Below are positions 33,430 to 36,142 of a DNA stretch of 36,142 nt, piece by piece. The stretch comes from Paragemmobacter straminiformis. GTDB taxonomy: Bacteria; Pseudomonadota; Alphaproteobacteria; Rhodobacterales; Rhodobacteraceae. Position numbers and translations under genes: made by a program. The DNA is taken from the NCBI RefSeq assembly GCF_014243445.1, contig NZ_JACLQD010000010.1, positions 1 through 36,142 of the forward strand. The letters are read 5' to 3'. Each line of letters starts with the position of its first letter. Position 1 is the stretch's first letter. Below the pieces are notes generated by a model, which saw only the letters and a list, made by a program, of their open reading frames with translations, searched no databases and was not told where the DNA came from.

Positions 33430-33447
33430 AATGTCGCCCGCGACATT
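33430..33447. repeat. Short palindrome AATGTCGC / GCGACATT after the GST gene
   Basis: A perfect 8-bp inverted repeat with a 2-base centre begins four bases after the GST stop. A second, imperfect hairpin (AGGCGAAA 33478-33485 with TTTCGCCT 33509-33516, plus GCGGC/GCCGC inside) follows. One or both may end the GST transcript; neither has a T run. Confidence 0.5.
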
Positions 33448-33681
33448 TGCGAAAGCCTCCCTGCGACCGTGACCCGCAGGCGAAAGGGCGGCCAACTCCC
33501 GCCGCTCTTTTCGCCTGTCGGGCGAATCCCCTTGCTATCCCGCCACAAAGGGCGCATGCCTTGTGGGCTTATTCGATCTTTCGACCTTCTGTCTCCCCTC
33601 GGGCTTCAGACGCGACCTTGATGACCCTGAGCCGAGCCATCGCATGCTGCGGGTGGCATTCTTAAGACAGGAGATCTCACG

Positions 33682-33888
33682 ATGGCCAACGGCACCGTGA
33701 AATGGTTCAACGCCACCAAAGGCTTCGGCTTTATCGCACCGGAAGGCGGCCAGAAGGACGTTTTCGTCCACATCAGCGCTCTCGAGCGTGCCGGCCTGCG
33801 CGGTCTGAATGACGGCCAAGCCGTCACCTTCGACCTCGAGCGTGACCGCAACGGCCGCGAATCCGCGACCAACCTCGCTCTGGCATAA
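33682..33888 (+). CDS. cspA: Cold-shock domain protein
   Basis: This 68-aa single-domain protein has both RNA-binding motifs, KGFGFIAPE (RNP1) and VFVHISAL (RNP2), and starts [15 protein letters not shown]. It binds single-stranded RNA/DNA and acts as an RNA chaperone. Whether it is cold-induced cannot be told. The 256-base interval upstream leaves room for a long structured leader of the kind csp mRNAs carry. A CAGGAG Shine-Dalgarno precedes ATG 33682 and a strong terminator follows. Confidence 0.96.
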   Translation: MANGTVKWFNATKGFGFIAPEGGQKDVFVHISALERAGLRGLNDGQAVTFDLERDRNGRESATNLALA

Positions 33889-33910
33889 TCCGCCACGGCA
33901 TAGAATACGG

Positions 33911-33937
33911 AAAGGGCGGCCCTCGGGCCGCCCTTTT
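33911..33937 (+). terminator. Intrinsic terminator of the cold-shock gene
   Basis: The perfect 11-bp stem AAAGGGCGGCC (33911-33921) with GGCCGCCCTTT (33926-33936) has a CTCG loop and a T tail, 22 bases after the stop. It lies in the convergent interval with yciB. Confidence 0.93.
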
Positions 33938-34062
33938 CCATTCCGGCCACGCGCTTCCTGCGGCCCCCTTCCCCGACGGTTCCCCTGCAACGGATCACCG
34001 CCGCAAGGCACCTGTTGCCTGGCAGGCACCCGATGCCGGCGCCGAAATCCTTGCGCCCTGTC

Positions 34063-34677
34063 TCAGCCCTTTTCGTCTTCCTCGATGCCGTAGCGGTTCA
34101 AGACCCCGCTCTGGCTCATGAAGAACAGGAACAGCGCCGCCGTCAGCCCGAAGGTCTTGAAATTCACCCAGACCTCGGTCGAGAAGCTGCGCCAGATCAC
34201 CTCGTTCGCCACCGCCAGCGCAAAGAAGAACGCGCAAAGCCGCCGCGTCAGGATCATCCAGCCCTCGGGCTTCAGGGGAAGCGCCTCTTCCATCACCAGC
34301 TTCAGATAGCTCTGCCCCCGCAGCAGGCCGAAGCCCAGCATCCCCCCGAACAAAAGGTAGATCATCGTCGGCTTCATCTTGAAGAACCGCTCGTCCTTCA
34401 GCCAGACCGACAGCCCGCCAAAGACCACGACCAGCACCACCGTCGCGACCTGCATCTTCGACAGCTTGCCCGTCAGCGCCCACAGGATGCCCGTGGTGAT
34501 GACCATCAGCGGAATGAACAGCGCCGTCATCACCAGAAAGCCGCTGTAATCCGACCCGAACAACGTCACCGTCTGGTCGCGCAACTTCATGTATCCGGCA
34601 AAGAACAGGACCACCGGCCCCAGTTCCAGCGCCAGTTTCAGCATCGGGTTGATCTTCTTGCCTTGCTGCCCGTCCAT
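34063..34677 (-). CDS. yciB: Inner membrane septation protein A family (YciB)
   Basis: This 204-aa polytopic membrane protein has about five or six hydrophobic helices and the family patterns LALELGPVVLFFAGYM near the start, MKPTMIYLLFGGMLGFGLL in the middle, and WRSFSTEVWVNFKTFG and LFLFFMSQSGVL towards the end. YciB/IspZ proteins are linked to septation and envelope synthesis, with no defined activity. The start ATG 34677 (MDGQQGKKINPML) is preferred because AAGGGG lies at ideal spacing; ATG 34695 is an alternative. It follows ftsY by 77 bases on the same strand, probably one operon. Confidence 0.92.
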   Translation of the reverse strand: MDGQQGKKINPMLKLALELGPVVLFFAGYMKLRDQTVTLFGSDYSGFLVMTALFIPLMVITTGILWALTGKLSKMQVATVVLVVVFGGLSVWLKDERFFKMKPTMIYLLFGGMLGFGLLRGQSYLKLVMEEALPLKPEGWMILTRRLCAFFFALAVANEVIWRSFSTEVWVNFKTFGLTAALFLFFMSQSGVLNRYGIEEDEKG

Positions 34678-34754
34678 CGCCTGCCCCTTGCGCATCCTGC
34701 GGCGCACCCTCGCCCGAAACCCGCCCCGCTTTCAAGCAGGGCGCGTTCACGTTC

Positions 34755-35762
34755 TCATTCCTGCCCGACAAGGGCCTTGGCGAAATCCTCGGGATCAAAG
34801 GGCGCCAGATCGTCGATCTGCTCGCCCACCCCGATGGCATGGATCGGCAGCCCGAACCTGTCCGCAAGCGAGACCAGCACGCCCCCCTTGGCCGTGCCGT
34901 CAAGCTTGGTCATCACCAGCCCCGTGACATCCGCGATCTTGCGGAAAATCTCGACCTGGCTCACCGCGTTCTGCCCCGTGGTCGCGTCAAGCACCAAAAG
35001 GGTATTGTGCGGCGCGCTCGGGTCTTTCTTGCGCAGCACGCGGACGATCTTGGCCAGCTCCTCCATCAGGTCGGCACGGTTCTGCAACCGCCCCGCCGTA
35101 TCGATCAGCAACAGGTCCGCCCCCTCGGACTGCGCCTTGGTCAGGGCGTCAAAGGCAAGGCTGGCGGGGTCGCTGCCTTCGGGTGCGGTCAGCACCGGCA
35201 CGCCCGCGCGCTGCCCCCAGACCTGCAACTGCTCGACCGCGGCGGCGCGGAACGTGTCGCCGGCGGCAATCACCACCGATTTTCCCGCCGCCTTGAACTG
35301 GCTCGCCAGCTTCCCGATCGTCGTGGTCTTGCCCGATCCGTTCACGCCCACCACCAGCACGACCTGCGGCTTGTGCGCATAAAGCGGCAAGGGCCGCGCC
35401 ACGGGCTCCATGATCCGCGCGATCTCTCCGGCCAGCGCCGCGCGCAACTCGCGCGTGCTGATGCGCTTGCCGAAACGGCCCTCGGCGATATTGGCCGTGA
35501 CCCGCCCTGCGGTCTCGACCCCCATATCCGCGCCGATCAGCACATCCTCAAGGCTTTCGAGCATCGCGTCATCGACCAGCCTGCGCGGCTCGTCGCTGCC
35601 GAAGATCCGCCCGAGCAACCCCGGCTTGGCCTCGGGCTCCGCCACCGCCTGCGCAGCGGCCCCGTTGGCGGCGGCATCATCCGCCACCAAGGCCTCCAGC
35701 CCTTCACCGATCTTGTCCGAAGACCGGAACATCCGGTCGCGCAGTTTCTTCAGGAATGACAT
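34755..35762 (-). CDS. ftsY: Signal recognition particle receptor FtsY
   Basis: This 335-aa SRP GTPase receptor docks ribosome-SRP complexes at the membrane for co-translational insertion. An N domain with a short acidic N-terminal segment (about residues 1-50) precedes the NG core. The G domain shows GVNGSGKTTTIGKLA (P-loop), DTFRAAAVEQL, DTAGRLQNRADLM and TKLDGTAKGG. The acidic A domain is much shorter than in E. coli, as in many alphaproteobacteria. The start ATG 35762 (MSFLKKLRDRMFRSSDKIGE) carries the amphipathic membrane-targeting helix. The tandem-repeat tract begins about 75 bases upstream, so its promoter lies close to or within that tract. Confidence 0.97.
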   Translation of the reverse strand: MSFLKKLRDRMFRSSDKIGEGLEALVADDAAANGAAAQAVAEPEAKPGLLGRIFGSDEPRRLVDDAMLESLEDVLIGADMGVETAGRVTANIAEGRFGKRISTRELRAALAGEIARIMEPVARPLPLYAHKPQVVLVVGVNGSGKTTTIGKLASQFKAAGKSVVIAAGDTFRAAAVEQLQVWGQRAGVPVLTAPEGSDPASLAFDALTKAQSEGADLLLIDTAGRLQNRADLMEELAKIVRVLRKKDPSAPHNTLLVLDATTGQNAVSQVEIFRKIADVTGLVMTKLDGTAKGGVLVSLADRFGLPIHAIGVGEQIDDLAPFDPEDFAKALVGQE

Positions 35763-35838
35763 GCCGAAGCGATCCTTGTGGCCCTTCCTTCACCTAGTCG
35801 CTTCCCGCCCGAAACGAAAGACCCGACGCAGCCACGCC
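35763..35838. other. Short interval between ftsY start and tandem repeat
   Basis: This interval should include the ftsY leader and Shine-Dalgarno (AAGGGCCACAAGGAT on the minus strand). No other feature is recognisable. Confidence 0.4.
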
Positions 35839-36142
35839 CTTTGCGGGTGCGCCCTTAGCCCGCGCGCCGCCCCTCGCCCATGACCCCCGCGCCCTTTGCC
35901 CGTGCGCCGCCGCTCGACCAGCCCGTCCCGCACGCGCCCGCCCCCCGGCCTTCGCCCGCGCGCCACCCCTCGACCGCCCGTCCCTCGCCACCCCTCCCCC
36001 GCGCCCTTCGCCCGTGCGACACCCCTCGACCAGCCCGTCCCGCGCCACCCCTCCCCCGCGCCCTTGGCCCATGCGCCACCCCTCGACCGCCCGTCCCTCG
36101 CCACCCCTCCCCCGCGCCCTTTGCCCGCGCGCCCCTCCCTCG
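35839..36142. repeat. GC-rich tandem repeat, 56-57-bp unit, about 4.4 clear copies
   Basis: Clear units begin at 35894, 35950, 36006 and 36063, with a truncated fifth at 36119 running off the window; a degenerate unit precedes them (35839-35893). Each unit starts with CTT(T/C/G)GCCC and contains CCCCTCGACC, CCCGTCCC and CCACCCCTCCCCCGCGCC in that order. Unit lengths of 56-57 are not multiples of three, and all minus-strand frames stay open, so the apparent Gly/Arg-rich ORFs are not evidence of coding. Strand asymmetry is strong (C-rich on plus, G-rich on minus). Confidence 0.88.

Noticed and set aside
35790-36104. Overlapping Gly/Arg-rich minus-strand ORFs at the right end
   Set aside because: All three frames are open because the tandem repeat lacks stop codons. 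The 56-57-base unit does not preserve frame, so coding is unlikely.
35839-36142. CRISPR array
   Set aside because: The repeat units are directly tandem with no unique spacers, and no cas genes are present.

Overview
The window looks like chromosomal, mainly housekeeping DNA from an alphaproteobacterium of the Rhodobacterales (Rhodobacter/Paracoccus-like). The evidence is very high GC with long antisense shadow ORFs, a cytochrome c2 gene next to an aa3 oxidase subunit I gene, a glyQ-(DUF6446-like)-glyS-ppdK cluster, a carA/YqeY divergent pair, an FNR-type box, a CtrA-type box and a SAM-II-type leader in front of metZ. I see no prophage, insertion sequence, CRISPR array or obvious defence or biosynthetic cluster.

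Layout. 1-600: 5' end of an ABC-transporter ATPase (-) and tRNA-Leu(GAG) (-). 0.77-4.8 kb (+): lipB, cytochrome c2, ctaD with an FNR box in its leader, and a DUF2244 membrane protein. 4.9-6.7 kb: a YqeY-like protein (-) diverging from carA (+). 6.8-11.7 kb: a GT2 glycosyltransferase behind a CtrA box, a convergent GntR regulator sharing its stop-codon bases, then a HAD pyrimidine nucleotidase, a 77-aa membrane protein and a UbiH-type hydroxylase. 11.8-15.2 kb: a class V aminotransferase and two translationally coupled Lrp regulators (-), divergent from ilvC (+). 15.2-15.8 kb: a 56-aa protein gene that is easily missed. 15.8-20 kb (-): glmM, folP, an extended folB and a SleB-type hydrolase. 20.1-26.4 kb (-): ppdK, glyS, a DUF6446-like gene and glyQ. 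26.6-28.4 kb (+): a secreted peptidoglycan-binding protein with a trypsin-like fold lacking catalytic His and Ser. 28.5-32.6 kb (-): trkH, folE2, and metZ with its riboswitch and attenuator. 32.7-33.9 kb (+): a glutathione transferase and a cold-shock protein. 34-35.8 kb (-): yciB and ftsY. 35.8-36.14 kb: a GC-rich tandem repeat running off the window edge.

Functional links. Cytochrome c2 is the electron donor to aa3 oxidase and the two genes are adjacent. folB, folP and folE2 are steps of one folate pathway, with folE2 some 11 kb from the others. The Lrp pair sits beside ilvC across an AT-rich palindromic interval and may regulate it. metZ makes homocysteine and carries a SAM-sensing leader, which is end-product feedback.

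The most unusual structures are not genes. They are a composite intergenic repeat (a G/C hairpin plus a GAGGATATTTG arm) in three places, a 22-nt palindrome repeated exactly 1.76 kb apart, and the 56-bp tandem repeat upstream of ftsY. No clearly new multi-gene system was found.
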